This document shows positions 22,401 through 35,689 of a stretch of 64,000 nucleotides of DNA, in pieces; position 1 is the stretch's first letter, and each line of letters begins with the position of its first letter. The stretch is from assembly GCA_034359265.1 (NCBI GenBank), contig CP136898.1:5954501-6018500 (forward strand). The letters are read 5' to 3'. Under the pieces are notes generated by a model. It made no database searches. It was not told where the DNA came from and was given only the letters and a program-made list of their open reading frames with translations. The translations under genes were made by a program, and so were the position numbers. The DNA comes from Canna indica. Its lineage: Eukaryota; Streptophyta; Magnoliopsida; Zingiberales; Cannaceae.

Positions 22401-25400
22401 CAAATTCGAGTAGATCCAAAAATTTGGGGTCAAAAATTTTAGAACCAGAACCTGGAACCGTGTTATGAAAATTCGATTGACTAGGTTCAGATCAGGTCAA
22501 GTTCAGGATTGATTCTAATTTGTTTTAAACATTAATGGGGTTGGGTTATTCGGGTTGGGCAAATCATGTTTTTTCTGGTCAGGTCAATATGGTTTTTTCA
22601 GGTGGGGTTGGGTTACTTAGGGTTGGATCATATACTTAAGAGTTCTTTTATTTTTTTTAAATTAGTTTTTTTCAGCTCAGCTCTTATGCTAAGGGTTATT
22701 TTTCGGGATAGGTCATGTATACTAAAATCCAAACCAGAACCAAAACATAGTGGTTGGGTTCGGGTTGGGTCAGGTCGGGTCAGGCGGGGTTTTGCCCACC
22801 CCTATGTAAAACATCAAATCACTGTTAGAACTATTTCTGAATGTTAGCTGCCATTTGTTTATCTTTGGATTACTTATCTACTATCTCATATATTACCTTT
22901 ATTATTTTTATTTGTAGCATGTAATTACATATATTATATATGTTTATTATATTTTATGCTTGTAGGTAGTGATTTTCATTTTTATTTGATACTTTATGAA
23001 CAACATGGTTTCTATGTAATTCTCAGATTCCTGTAAGAACTATTTATGAAAATTACATGCTAAAAGTTATTCCATTTACCATATATTTGTATTTCTTCAA
23101 TTAATTATTATGCACAACCTTGGACTTCGCTTTTATTATTTATATCTATAGAATGTTTTTGATAAATATAATTATAGCATGTTATTGCATATATAATGTA
23201 ATTTGTTGCTTATCTTGCATGATATTGGATAGGCCCAATTTGAATCTTGTAATTAAGAGTCTTAAAATGCATGTGTACTTCCAATGACAGGATGGTGAAA
23301 CTTTTCTGAATTGAGCAATAGTTAGGGATAAATCTATGAAAATGATATGGACCTCCACAACAAAACTATGGGATAGTAATTTGGTAACTATAAAGAGTTT
23401 TGATGACCGTTGATCAAAGTTGTGATGTTAGATGAATAACAGAATGCAGAAATTCCAATTTTGTAGAAGATATGGCCATCATTATCTTGTATACTGTTCT
23501 CTGTTTATGTTTTCAAGGGGCTATATGTTATGTGTGAATTGCAGACTTAAGGCTGTCATTTATTGGCCAAGGATAGAACTGACCCAACAGCATCCTCGGT
23601 TTGCTATTTTCATATACTTTGAGAAAAAAATTACTAATTAGTGGAAAATTTTATTTGGTATAATTGGTCAGAAACTAATTGAAAGAATCATATGATCATG
23701 TAAAAAACAAGCATGGATTTGAGAATTTTCTTGCTCATGGTCATGCATTTATATCATGTATCAGTTCTAATTTGTAGACAAAGGAGAATGGTAAGATCTT
23801 CTATGGTCTTCAAATGGTAGTATTATGATCATAAATATATCATTATTTAACCTTGCAAGAGAGCTCTTTCTAGTGGACTGCTCACTTAATATCTTGTTAA
23901 TATATAGTTCTAATGGAACATTTACAAGTTATAAACGATCCTCTCTCGAATTTTCTTTAGTTGTAATAATGGTTTTTGCAGCAGAAAATGTTCTTTAGTA
24001 TGTTGCTATTTATTGTGCCTATCTGTGCTACAAGTAATCTTAGAGTATCTGTCAACTTTATACTTTCTTATCCATATTTTAGCTATTCTCACAGTGTATA
24101 TTGGTATCTTTCTTGTTTGCAGCTTACCGGAAACTTGCAAGGAGTTATCATCCTGATGTGAACAAGTGAGTTGAATCCTAATGTTTGTATGCTACAAAAT
24201 TGTTTTTTTTTAAATGTGAAATTATGATCACATGTTGCACCATAATACAATAATGAACTATCAAGGAAGAAAGACTTCAATCTTGTGACTATCATTACCA
24301 TTCAGTTGAGTGCAAAGTGGATAAATTGTATGCAGCAAATTTTTAATTGGATAATGTTTTAAAATTCTTTTCATGCAAGAATGATGGAGTTCTTTGGACT
24401 GTTATTTTGGTAGCATCATGTTAAGGAGAATAACCAAGTGTTACTTATGTTATGCTGCTAGTTGATGCTTATTGCTTTATATATACCAGATTAAGCTTAT
24501 CAACAATATCAACCTATTCAACCAATTTCCTTTTGTTTATTGCATTGTGATTTTGGCCTGACCATATGACATTCTTCTAAGTGAAATTTTATTCAAGCTA
24601 ACTCTTAAGTCAATCACAGCTATATTATCACAATTTTCATTGTTTATTTTATTTTGTCAACTTTCATTACAAATTGTTTTGATAAAAATTGAGGATAGTG
24701 ATGTTACTACATTTTAATTCTTTTAGAGAACCTGGAGCAGAACAGAAGTTCAAGGATATTAGTAATGCTTATGAGGTTATTCACTTTGCCACGTATATGT
24801 TCAGTTCAAATGGTAGATTAATGGAAATTCTTGTATGCCATTTTGATGTTATTAAAAGTCTATATAACAGGTGTTGTCGGATGATGAAAAGAGGTCTCTG
24901 TATGATAAGTATGGAGAAGCTGGCCTCAAAGGTGCTGGCATGGGAGGCATGGGGGTGAGTATCATCTTAGAGGCAGACTATCTGTAAAAGTTAATTTTCA
25001 ATAACCTTTGTGCTTCTTGCCTTAGTTTCCTTTTCCTATTAACTGCAGGATTTCAACAACCCATTTGATATCTTCGAGTCATTATTTGAAGGCATGGGTG
25101 GAATGGGTGGAACTAGAGCTGCTCGCAACAGGCCTATGCAGGGTGATGATGAAAGCTATAATCTTGTCCTCAATTTCAAAGATGCAATTTTTGGTGTTGA
25201 GAAGGAGATAGAGATTACACGCCTAGAAAGTTGCGGAACCTGCGATGGCTCTGGTGCCAAACCAGGTACAAAACCAAGCAAGTGCAGCACTTGTGGAGGT
25301 CAAGGTCAGGTTGTCTCATCAGCAAGGACGCCACTTGGTGTATTCCAGCAGGTTATGACATGTTCAACTTGTGATGGTACTGGTGAGTTCTCAACCCCAT

Positions 25401-25888
25401 GCAATACCTGTGGAGGTGATGGGCGTGTGAGGAGGACAAAAAGGATTAGTCTGAAAGTACCGGCAGGAGTTGACTCTGGTAGCCGGCTGAGGGTCCGGTC
25501 TGAAGGGAATGCTGGAAGGAGGGGTGGCCCTCCTGGAGACCTTTATGTCTTCATTGAAGTTCTGTCAGATCCTGTTCTTAAGAGGGAGGGCACCAACATT
25601 CTCTACGTATGCAAGGTGTCCTACATTGATGCAATCTTAGGAACTACCACCAAGGTTCCAACAGTGGATGGAATTGTAGATCTAAAGATTCCTGCTGGGA
25701 CACAGCCTGGTACGACCCTGGTTATGGCTAAGAAGGGAGTCCCTTACCTTGGGAAGCCAAAAATGAGGGGAGATCAGTTGGTCCGTGTACAGGTGGAGAT
25801 TCCAAAGAGGTTAAATAGTGAAGAAAAGAAGCTTATTGAGGAGCTTGCAAACCTGAACAAGTCCAAGACCGCAAACAGCCGAAGATAG
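19491..25888 (+). CDS. DJA6: Chloroplast DnaJ (Hsp40) co-chaperone, DJA5/DJA6 type, seven exons
   Basis: Exons: 19491-19621, 21586-21721, 21849-21906, 24123-24165, 24727-24775, 24871-24954, 25049-25888. All junctions are GT-AG and in phase; the product is 446 residues. It starts [13 protein letters not shown], like its Arabidopsis homologues, with a plastid transit peptide ending near VVRADA (about residue 89). The J domain follows (about 90-153) with HPD at 118-120, then a Gly/Phe-rich linker. Four CxxCxGxG zinc motifs lie from about residue 229 ([32 protein letters not shown]), followed by the C-terminal substrate-binding domains. This is a complete type I DnaJ that would stimulate plastid Hsp70; DJA5/DJA6 are linked to plastid Fe-S cluster assembly. 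Introns 1 and 3 carry hAT elements. Confidence 0.93.
19702..20857. mobile_element. Non-autonomous hAT element in DnaJ intron 1
   Basis: The element is 19710-20849 (1140 bp), flanked by TTATCTTC at 19702-19709 and 20850-20857. Its ends are CAGTGTTGTC and AATAACACTG, inverted. Both ends carry subterminal clusters of GGCGG/CCGCC motifs. The middle (20041-20640) is an unusual ~600-bp pyrimidine tract. No transposase is encoded. Confidence 0.88.
20041..20640 (+). repeat. Long polypyrimidine (T/C-rich) tract inside the hAT element
   Basis: About 600 bases of mostly T and C with recurring tttctgttt, tttctttc and ttgatcattt units. It produces long Phe-rich open frames in several phases, an artefact of composition rather than genes. 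Confidence 0.8.
22364..22812. mobile_element. Non-autonomous hAT element in DnaJ intron 3
   Basis: The element is 22372-22804 (433 bp), beginning TAGGGGTGGAA and ending TTGCCCACCCCTA. The flanks are TGTAAAAT (22364-22371) and TGTAAAAC (22805-22812), an 8-bp duplication with one mismatch. The interior is rich in GGTTGGGTTCGGG-like repeats, with no transposase. Confidence 0.82.
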
Positions 25889-28800
25889 ATGAGAAGTTGA
25901 AAATTAACTTCCAACATATTGCTTGCACAAATGTCTCAGCGGCTCCAAAAGTGAAGTTCCATTCCTGCAAAAATATTAATCACCGAGAGGACAAGAGGAA
26001 TATGGAACTGAAATAATTCACGAGAAGAGATGCTTCTTGTAAAAACTTCTTGTAACAGAGATCGCACACTCAAAGAATGAGTGTAGGTTAATATTGTCTG
26101 CCCGAAGGATGAGATTTAACCATCTTCGTACACTAGCGGATGAGATGTTTAGTTTTTGATATGATTATTTGTAGTTCATACATAAGTTTTTCAGGGAGTT
26201 GCTGTTGAAGTCGAGGAAATTAGCGACAAACATGTGGTAGCATTATTTTTTTGCCTTGAACAATACTAGTTATTTGTTACAGTGTCTCTTTCTTATTTAA
26301 TCTCAAGAAGTTGGGATTTACTTGATCAACATATGAAACTTTAAACTATTTAACTTTTGGAAACCTGAAGGAAGCTCAGAGCGTTTTTCAGATGAGTCCC
26401 TTGATGTAGAAGTGTTGATTAATTGGAAAATTTTGATCTGAATTGTCACATTACAGACATGTTTTACTATCTTATGGGAGCATGAAGACAGCCCTAAATC
26501 AAGATTTAGCATCAATTTTTTGTTTATTTGCTGCCATAGTGCCATCACAATTCTACAAGGTTAGCTTGGTAAATGTCAGTGCTACAACATTAAGAAAGAA
26601 AAAAGCTTTGTGTCAGACCCAAATTTGGATCTTCCTCTTCTGGGCCTTCACAATTATTTGCAGCCCAATTGGCTGTTTGAAAAAATAATAATTAAAAACA
26701 CGGCTATGTAACATTGACAACCATCTTTCTCCAGAAGAATTGTATTGATGGTCTGATACTAAAACTCTTTTATAAATAACCCTTTTTATTTAGTGTTCTG
26801 AAATAGGACTAAACTGGCTCTTTTCATTTAATATTATCATCTCAAATTTGGTCTAATTAAATTTCAAATTTTAATTTGGTTAAATCAACTCAAGAATGGA
26901 TTAATCCCATATTTAATCATTTTAGTATCTTCTATACAGCCGGTTCATCTGTCTCCTTGTTTGCTTTGCATTTGCCAAATTATCTGTGCCAATAAAATTA
27001 CTTTGTTAAAGCTAATCAAGTAAAATATTTCTCTCATTTCTCTGACAATTAGAGACCCTAATATATCCAGAACAACAAATGATATCAAATAGTAATTTTT
27101 GAAAGAAGTCATTTATCATTTGTTATATATATCTCATATCTGCTAATTCAATGGATTCCCAACAAATTGAAATATGCAATAATTAGCCCAACTGATATTA
27201 GGTTGAAGGCTCACTATATTTGAATATACCTACGGATAAGTATAAAAATAAAATGATAGTTGGATTGGAAGATATGTGCATAGAGTAATATCTGTCTATA
27301 TATCCAATCTTGGAAGCAATTCTCTCCAACCACACTCTTCCTTTGCTTTGTCTTGACATCTCAAGTAGAATTCTCACTCCAACAAATGATGGAAAAAAAG
27401 ATTCTTATCATTGAAGTGAAAGCTTTGATGATTGGGTCATGCTCCAACAAATGGATAAAGTTGATGAGAGAAAATACTATGTGTGAGAGAAGTTGGGTCA
27501 AATTAGCATGACATATTTTATTCAAATTTAAATTATTTAAATTAGTTTTTTTATATATATTTTAATGAGGTGAATGGATCATTAGAAATCACAATTGACT
27601 TAACCGTATCATGAATTTATTTTAAATTTTCATCATTAAGATTTTTAATTAATTATCTATCAAAACTCTAATAAAATATTAATATGACCGAAAATGATCC
27701 TTTTTTCCTTTTTGTTGGAGTAGATTAACTCCACAACCTCAATAGCCACCATCTTTATCCTTCTCTCCTAAGGCACTTTATAAGCATCGAACACATTATT
27801 GTTCATATCGACCTATATTGGCACAAAGAATTTTAATATCATTATTTATATTTTGATGATAATTAAGTTACTAATATTGCTCTAGGATTTTAACTTTGAA
27901 AAATGAATCCCAATATAAATAAGTTAAAATTGAGCTGAATATATTATTTTAATATTATTCTAATATTATTCAGCAAGGCAAGTCATCAAGTAGATGAAAA
28001 ATTTAACAACATTAATCACCGGATGAAATTGTTACCAATTTTTTATTACAAGATAGAATTGATATTAATTTTAAATTTTGGACTATATTATCATATATTT
28101 TATTTAAATTCAACATTTTGTAAATTGCATTTAACCAACTAAGAGAATTCAATGTATTTTTAGTGTTTTACATTTTTAAATTAAATATGCAACTAATAAA
28201 GAAATAGCACTGAGGATGAAATAGCTTCCCCTAATTTCAAAATGAATATTAACAAATTCTCTAGAAAGCAAATTTATATTTTACTATATTATATCATTGC
28301 AATTTCATTTAGAAAAAACAGGCCTGACAAAAGTGAAGTGATAGGGTGGACCTGTTCTGAACTCTGATCTCTATGCCCTTGCAGTCCTTAACACATAGGC
28401 CTGTCCTTAGGAACAATAAAAATTGTAGGGTACAGGCCTGCTTCCCTTCACAGAACTCTCTCATCCCACTGTGATTGGCTTGCAAGCTCAACTTCAAAAT
28501 ATGTCAGATTCTCCCACCACAAGGGCATTAACCCTACTCCAATTATTACAGTGCATCAGCAGCAGCTGACTCTGCCCTAAGAATTAATTCAAGAGCCTTA
28601 AACATGGGACTGAGCTCCTTTTACTGACATGGCAGGGAAACCCTACCCTAACCAAAGCCTTGGTTTGGCAGAGAGATCTTTTAAGGTTTGGTCTAGCAAT
28701 TGTCCTAAATGATAAGACACAGTAGACTACTGCCTGTGCAGTATGCAGTAGGGCAGGCCACCCACACATTGCCACATGCCTCCTCCTTCCTTTTGCTGCC

Positions 28801-31000
28801 ACCTCCTTGCCCTGAATTTACTAATTAGTTCTTCTTTTCGCTTCACTTGCAAAGTGTGCTTACAACTTACAAGTTACACAACTAGACTCTATGTTAGTTA
28901 GAGGAGTAGCCCTCCCTCTGTTTGTCTTTCTCTTCTGTACTTGAATAGTTTTCAGCCCCCACCTGCTTTTAAATTTTTATCAAAGAAAAATGTATATTAA
29001 AAATCGGGCGATTGTAGAATCAAAAAAAGTGGATACAGGGTCAAATGGATGACCAAACTAGTTCACTCTTACAAATTTTGGCTTTGTTTACTGCTTAATT
29101 GGCAATTTTATTAATTTCCGAATGATAAATAAAAATAAAAACAAAATCCAATGCATTATTTTTTAGACTTTAAAGACAAAATATCAAACACTACTGTAGA
29201 AATAGTCCAAGGGCACCGAGTTGACCCTTTAAGACTCCACCAAAATCTTTGAATTAATTTTCACCGTAAAGTGTTGTAGTTCATTGGTTGCAGCGTAAAT
29301 TAAATATTCTTTGATTGCAATGGCTTTTAGAAATAAGGTTGATCATCTTGCCTAAAGATGCTTACTGTAATAATGCAGTGACCACCACTGTTCCGCACTA
29401 TGAATCCAATCCCACCTACATTATTAAAAAACGAAGCATCTCAGTTGATTTTTTAAAAAGTCCAGTGCTTAAAGAATCCAACGAACATGAATCAAAAAGC
29501 CCCTCGAATTGCCCTCAGACTCATTGACTTAAAGTAACCATTCTTCACCTTATCATTATTCTACATTTATATTATACACATGGGATAGAGAATGAACACT
29601 CAGAATTATTAGGGCTATACATATTCTCCCTTACTTCATTTATGATAATAATTTCCTAATTTATTATCATTAGTTTTTTAGATAATTATGATGAATTACA
29701 AAGACATTTCTGTAAATAAAATTTATTTTTTGAAATTCAACTCAGATTTTTCAAATCAAATCCGGAGTTGAAATTTAATTTGGGGTTCAAGTATTCCAAA
29801 ACAATTTTTTGCTGAAATGATTAATGATAGTTTACAAGATTTAATTCTTTTGTAAATTTGAATTTGAATTGCAACTAAAGTTAGGATAAAATTTCTATCA
29901 ATTCAATTTATTTTTGCAATATTAAATTAAATTAAACCAATTTACTTAAAATAGAAATTGAGCTATAAGCCACTATATATAAGGGCAGCCTTGGATGTAA
30001 CCTAGCTAGCAAACCTATGAAGTAACCTAGCAAACCTAGCAAACCTATTGGATGTAACCTAGCAAAGTCATAATTGGATGTAACCTAGCAAACCTATCAA
30101 CTTGAGATGGTGCATGAACAAGGTCAAATTTGCATTTCTAAAGATTTGGTACCCTAGTATTTTGTATGGTAATGTGAGAAGGTACAAACTATAAGGCTAT
30201 CAACAAGTACCTAATTGAGCTTGGTCAAGAAAGAAAAGGATTGCCCATAAGCAATTCCACCAAATATCATTTTCCACATGTTGTTCCACCAAAATCCAAA
30301 AGTAGATATTTTTTAGTAACCAATGGATAGAAATGAACATGTTCTTTTTGTTGATTATTTCAATAAACACTAGTTTTTGTTTTTCAAAAGAAAAAAAAAA
30401 CCTTTTATTATTGGCACAACTCTAATTGGTGTCTTTGAACTCAAGTTTGGTATTGATTCAACTGTCTAATTGGTTAAACTATAAATAAAATATGTGCAAA
30501 AGAACAAAAAATAAATTTATTTATTTATTTTGTCTTTATTTTTCTCGAATATATTAATAGAGAAGACATCATGTGTAAAAAAATAAATAATCAAATAATA
30601 ATAATAATAATTTGATGTCATATTATCTATGGCTTGTTTGAAAAAATACTCAATATGAAATATATTAATAATCATCGCATATTATACATTTTTACGTGAT
30701 ATTTTTATTATTATTATATATATACTATCATTGTAATTTGACAAGGTAAATAAAAAATGATTAAAATTAAAATTAAAATACTATTATTGAATCACTCTAA
30801 CCTGAGATATTATAAGAACTACATAAATAATTAATTATGACTATACATGATATATGATCTCTATTTATTTACATTGTGACACTCAAACTATGTATTTTAA
30901 TTTATAATAAATGAGATATTTAAATATGATATATAGCTAAATATGATATATGATTACATTATGTCTATTACTTTTTTTATTATTAACCTATATATTTATA
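25889..31000. other. AT-rich intergenic DNA
   Basis: The first ~250 bases are the DnaJ 3' UTR. The rest is AT-rich with no recognisable exon, tRNA or rRNA. A GC-richer patch at 28310-28960 was examined on both strands and showed no coding exon and no match to common plant microRNAs that I know. Confidence 0.6.
29992..30110. repeat. Short degenerate tandem repeat
   Basis: The phrase ggatgtaacctagcaaacct, or parts of it, recurs at about 29992, 30050 and 30077, with shorter aacctagcaaacct copies between. The unit spacing is irregular (about 25-35 bases). Confidence 0.6.
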
Positions 31001-31001
31001 A

Positions 31002-31917
31002 TAATATTTAGGGTGAATGTGCAAATTTGACTTTCTATTAGTGCAAAAAGAGCAATGTTGCATCTCTACTTTATTTAGGTGCAATGTTACCTCTCAACTT
31101 ACCAAACTAGCACAATGTTATCCCTTAACTTAGCAAACTGAAGGAATCTTGCTCTCACGTTAACCCATCATTATAATTGACATGTTTCAGTAGTCGTTTG
31201 ATCCGAACATATGACATGCCAATTTCACTCAAACATGCGACATCTCTGTCATAAAATATTGACACGAATTAAAAGCAAAGTTTTTGACCTCTATTTTGTG
31301 TCCTCATCGGTGTCATGCCAAAAAAAAAATTGCACTCACTTGGCTGAAAAAAAAAAGCATAAATACCTCATATCTACACAACTATTGTACACAATCTAAG
31401 AAAATGTAGAGAACATTATTCAAAAAATAAGATTTAGTACACTTACTTCACAACGAGGACATGAATAATATTTCCTACTCGAGTTCTTTCCCGACCAATA
31501 TTCGAGAATTTCATATTTGTCTCCACAAAAATATCTCAATTCACACATGAAATCATGTATTCTTTTTATAAGAGACTATATATAAGATATGGTTGAAAAC
31601 GTAATTGAAGAGATTGATAAATACAATATTGCTCAATTATGATTCTATTTAATATGAGTTTAATAATTAGTTTAACTATTTTTATTATTTAATTATATCA
31701 TGTAAGGTGTGACGTGTCAATATTTTATGATAGAAATATCATGTGTTCGAGTCAAATGACTGAAACGAGTCAATTATAATGGTGGATTAGCGTGAAGACA
31801 AGATTACTCTAATTTAATATGTTGATAAATAATATTGTATCAATTTGATAAATTGAGAGGCAACATTGCATTCAAATAAAGTGAAGAAGCAAATTTGCAC
31901 CTTCACCGTAATATTTA
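31002..31917. mobile_element. Long-TIR element with 9-bp target duplication (Mutator-like)
   Basis: The element is 31011-31908 (898 bp), flanked by TAATATTTA at 31002-31010 and 31909-31917. The ends GGGTGAATGTGCAAATTTG and CAAATTTGCACCTTCACCG are inverted copies. The inverted similarity extends inward for about 200-250 bases, to gtcataaaatattgacacg (about 31247) on the left and cgtgtcaatattttatgat (about 31713) on the right. Long TIRs and a 9-bp duplication fit a non-autonomous Mutator-like element; no transposase is present. Confidence 0.82.
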
Positions 31918-32046
31918 AAAGGCGAGTGAATCTATTTTTGGAAAGAGACTGACTTACTATTATTTACTCAAACCGAATGAATTAATCCAATATTTATTTA
32001 GTGATGCAACTTCGTACCTTTTTTATATTAAGGGGAAAAAAAAAGT

Positions 32047-32340
32047 AGCTACGACCCAAGTCACGAGCGCACATACCAAAACACGGTGTGTGTTTGGTGA
32101 CTTGAGTCGCGACCGCCCGAATAATAATTATTGGCACCACACGAAGAAAGGAAAGGGGGGGGGGGTCCCACTGTTCCACTGAGATCACGTCATGTCGCGT
32201 GGCGTCATCACGGCCGTGCGATCTGGTGGGGACCGACCGTTAGTGGTAACCGTGGGGACCACCGCACACCTACTTGTTCTCCGCCTCGGCGTGGTCCTCG
32301 ACTAACGGCGCGCCGTCACTTAACGTCCGTCGGTGTCTAT
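32047..32340. other. CpG-rich island opening with an inverted repeat
   Basis: Two arms near 32054 and 32097, gacccaagtcac and gtgacttgagtc, are inverted copies (11 of 12 bases), and a CpG-rich stretch follows. It includes gccgtgcgatctgg (32213-32226), which resembles a motif in the island at 35690-36020. A promoter or unmethylated regulatory island is possible, but no transcript is evident. Confidence 0.4.
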
Positions 32341-34046
32341 TACCAATACACTATTTATTTGTTTTATATATTTATTTTATTTAGTAATAGAAACAAAAGA
32401 TATTTCTCCTCACAATACAGCTGGCAATTGGATATACATTTTATTTTTATTATTTAACAGTAATTCATCCAAGTTAAATTTTATTATTTTTAATTTCAGC
32501 AAAACGGAAATTATTTTTTAATATTTGCTCTCATATATTATTTTAATATTATATTTTAGTAAAATAATAAATTAATCATAAAAATAATTCGTGTATTATC
32601 TTATTTCTTGTTCCTACTATGGTGCGCTGGTGCATTCGAAACGTGTTGTCGTTGCCAATCTCGACCGTGAGAATTTTTTAACGCCTCCTTTTCTCCTGTT
32701 CCACCATGATATCACCTTCAAAGTTGTAAGAATATTTTAGCTCTCTTGTCTAATTATGTTCTGAGAAATTAGGATTTGGATGAGATCGAGACCAATAAAA
32801 GAAAATAATTGATCAAGAAATGATAAAGATAAATATGCAAAACAAGCTATAAAAGAGGATGCGGAATGAGAGCAGACAGAGCAATTTTTTTTTTCAATTT
32901 GTTATTCACTGAAATAAGATATTAAAATATCGTAAGAGGGCATTTAGAATATAATTATAAAGTTGATTTCGATTTGGGTTATATATATATATATAATTTC
33001 AAAGTAATAAATTTAGAATTTGATGATATTGCCGTTGATGTAAAGATATTTTTGGTTGGAGGCATTGTGAATGAAGTCAAAAGTTGAGGATCACATCATC
33101 TTTGTCATTATCAATGAAGTGAAAAGTACAAGGAAAGCTTTTTATTATCAATATAATAATTGTGGTAGAGACTTAACGACAAGTCTATTACCTAAATATA
33201 TACTATTTATTTTCCTTCTCTCTTCGTAAAATATCCTCAATCTTATTAACTAATATAATAAATTTACTAATAATTAGCTTCTTACAACACAACAAATTTG
33301 CTAAATTCAATTAGATGACAAAATGTTCTAACCTCGTGTTAGAATTTTATCCTTCCTCATGGATAAAATGATTTGCTATCAATGAAGTCAACTTTTTTGT
33401 TTCCCAAATTAACACACAAATCTTGGTCAATCTAAAAATTTTTACATGTTACCATATCCATGAACATCTTCTCCGATGATGTAATGGATATTTGTATGCA
33501 ATAGTAACCACCATTGGAGACTTGATATGCCACCAATTTCCACTCATTGCGATGTGTAAAGTCATGGAAATTGCTGCCTTGTTGTAGGTTTTGGATTCTT
33601 AATGTATATATCTTTTGCCAATCAATGCACACAACATTGTCATTCGTGTCACATGCTATCTCTCTCTATCTCTTTTTCTTTATTTTTCTTTTTTTAAACA
33701 ATATTACTCTTTTCATGCATAAATCATGTAAAATTTGCCATGACTATTTTTATATATTTATATTAATAAAGTGAAATTATAAATTTTGAAAAAATCATTT
33801 AAAAAATAAAAGGTAGCTATCCTTTCATGACAACCTATGAAAATATGAGCTTTATAAAAAAACAAAAAAGAAAATTCTTTTTGTAAAGTATATTAATATA
33901 TGGCTACATATGTACAATATAAATTATATTTTGTGCCATAATATTATCAAAACCCTAATTTTAAATACCTAAAGACTAAAGAGAGAGCTATCGTTGTTGG
34001 TTGAGATTTCTCCTACCACAAACCACTACAAGCAAACACCATGTAA

Positions 34047-34077
<31 letters not shown>

Positions 34078-34789
34078 ACATTTTCCTAATTAAAAGTGTA
34101 ATTGATTTAAATTTCAACGACTAGCTAGCTTTTAATTAAATGAATGTTGTTGGAAGGAATGCGAAAGCTACTGCTCACTAAATTAATGGATTAATTAATT
34201 GCGTCATTTTGGTAGTTGGCTTGTGGAGATAATTTATAGTTAATTTTTGAAACAATTATACTCTCGTGACATGCATTAAGATTTGTTTTTCTCTAACAAA
34301 TTCAATTAAACCGACGCCTAACCACTTTAATTAATTTTCCAACTGTAATGCACCTTTCAATATCACTAACTACTTGTTGCTATCGATTAATTAGATTCCT
34401 TTTTGATAACTCACTTGTGGATGCCAATTTCTTTTATTTATTATTTTTTGAATTTTATTTTTGACAATTGATTTTTTCTGCTCGTAATCAAATTATTTTG
34501 TTCCTTTTAGTTTAAATTGCCAATATATTATATTTAACTTATATAAATAAGTTTAGGTATTTTTTCAAAACCCGAATATGAACTCTTGAAATTCTCCGAA
34601 ATCGAATACGATCATCGAAATTTACGAAACCAGAACCGAATTCAAAAAAAAATCCATAATACTCTTTTACTAAAACTCTTGAAACTTTTCAAGAATTTAG
34701 TTTAATTCTTGAAAGTGGTCATTTGACTATAAAAATATATTTTATATTTCTTAAAAAAATACAAAAATTTTAAATTACGAAATAAAATG

Positions 34790-35150
34790 ATGAAACCGTT
34801 CAGGTTCTTCCTAGGAAGATTCCTTCTTTCTGTCCTATTGAGAGGATGATCCTTGGCTATCGCCTGTGGTGTTAGATTAGCGGGATTAACCGCTATTTCC
34901 ATCGGTCTATCTAAATGGCCTATCTCCAAATGTATGTATTCTTGAAGTGTCCTTCGCTTACCATACAAAGCAAGCATCCAGTCTATACTCACATGGACGA
35001 ACTTTTTATCCGACATGGACCAATCAAGAAAACGGAAAGCGCGCTAGCGTGTGTAGGCCCTCCCTCCGCTTGCTCCGATCAAGACAAAAAAAAAGCCCTT
35101 AACAAGAAAAAGAAAGCGCAGCTCATTCTCCTTAGTGTACAAGAAAGAAA
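34790..35150. other. Possible organelle-derived (mitochondrial-like) insertion
   Basis: This segment has a balanced, non-repetitive composition sharply different from its AT-rich surroundings, with a 100-codon open frame on the minus strand (start 35016) and a 144-codon one on the plus strand (start 34915). Stretches such as gcgcgctagcgtgtgtaggc resemble plant mitochondrial intergenic DNA. I could not match it to a named gene. Confidence 0.33.
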
Positions 35151-35689
35151 GGAATGTTTAGATCCTTGGGAAATCCATTTTCTTCTTTACAAATTAAGTG
35201 TGTTCAAAAATTTCACCAAAAATTTTGAAAATGATCATTTAATAATAAAAATGCATCATAAAATACTAAAAAATGATAATAATTCTAACATCGAATGTAC
35301 GCACTTGTTTTGTACACACCCAATATATTTTTTTCTTAAATCCGAATGAATGAAATAAGATTTATAATTTGAATCAATCAAATTGATTGTGCACAAGAGT
35401 TTCACTAGTATAATGGACTTTTCTTGAATTAAATTTAGAAGATCATATTTAATTTTAAGAAATTTTAAGGATTCATATTCGGATATAAAGAAATTTCTAA
35501 AATAAGTTTAGTTTAAAAAGAAAGAAGAAGAAGGAGAAAGTTCCTTTTAATTTCTTAAAGGTATTCTCCAACAAGCCAACAAGGAAGAGTTATAGGGGAC
35601 CAACTACTAATAACAAATATTTATTAATATCAATATCATCATTATTATTATTATTATTATTTATATATAAGAAAAAAAACAACATAACA

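Noticed and set aside
28310..28960. GC-richer patch considered as a microRNA precursor or small gene
   Set aside because: No match to common conserved plant microRNA sequences that I know on either strand, no convincing long hairpin, and no coding features.
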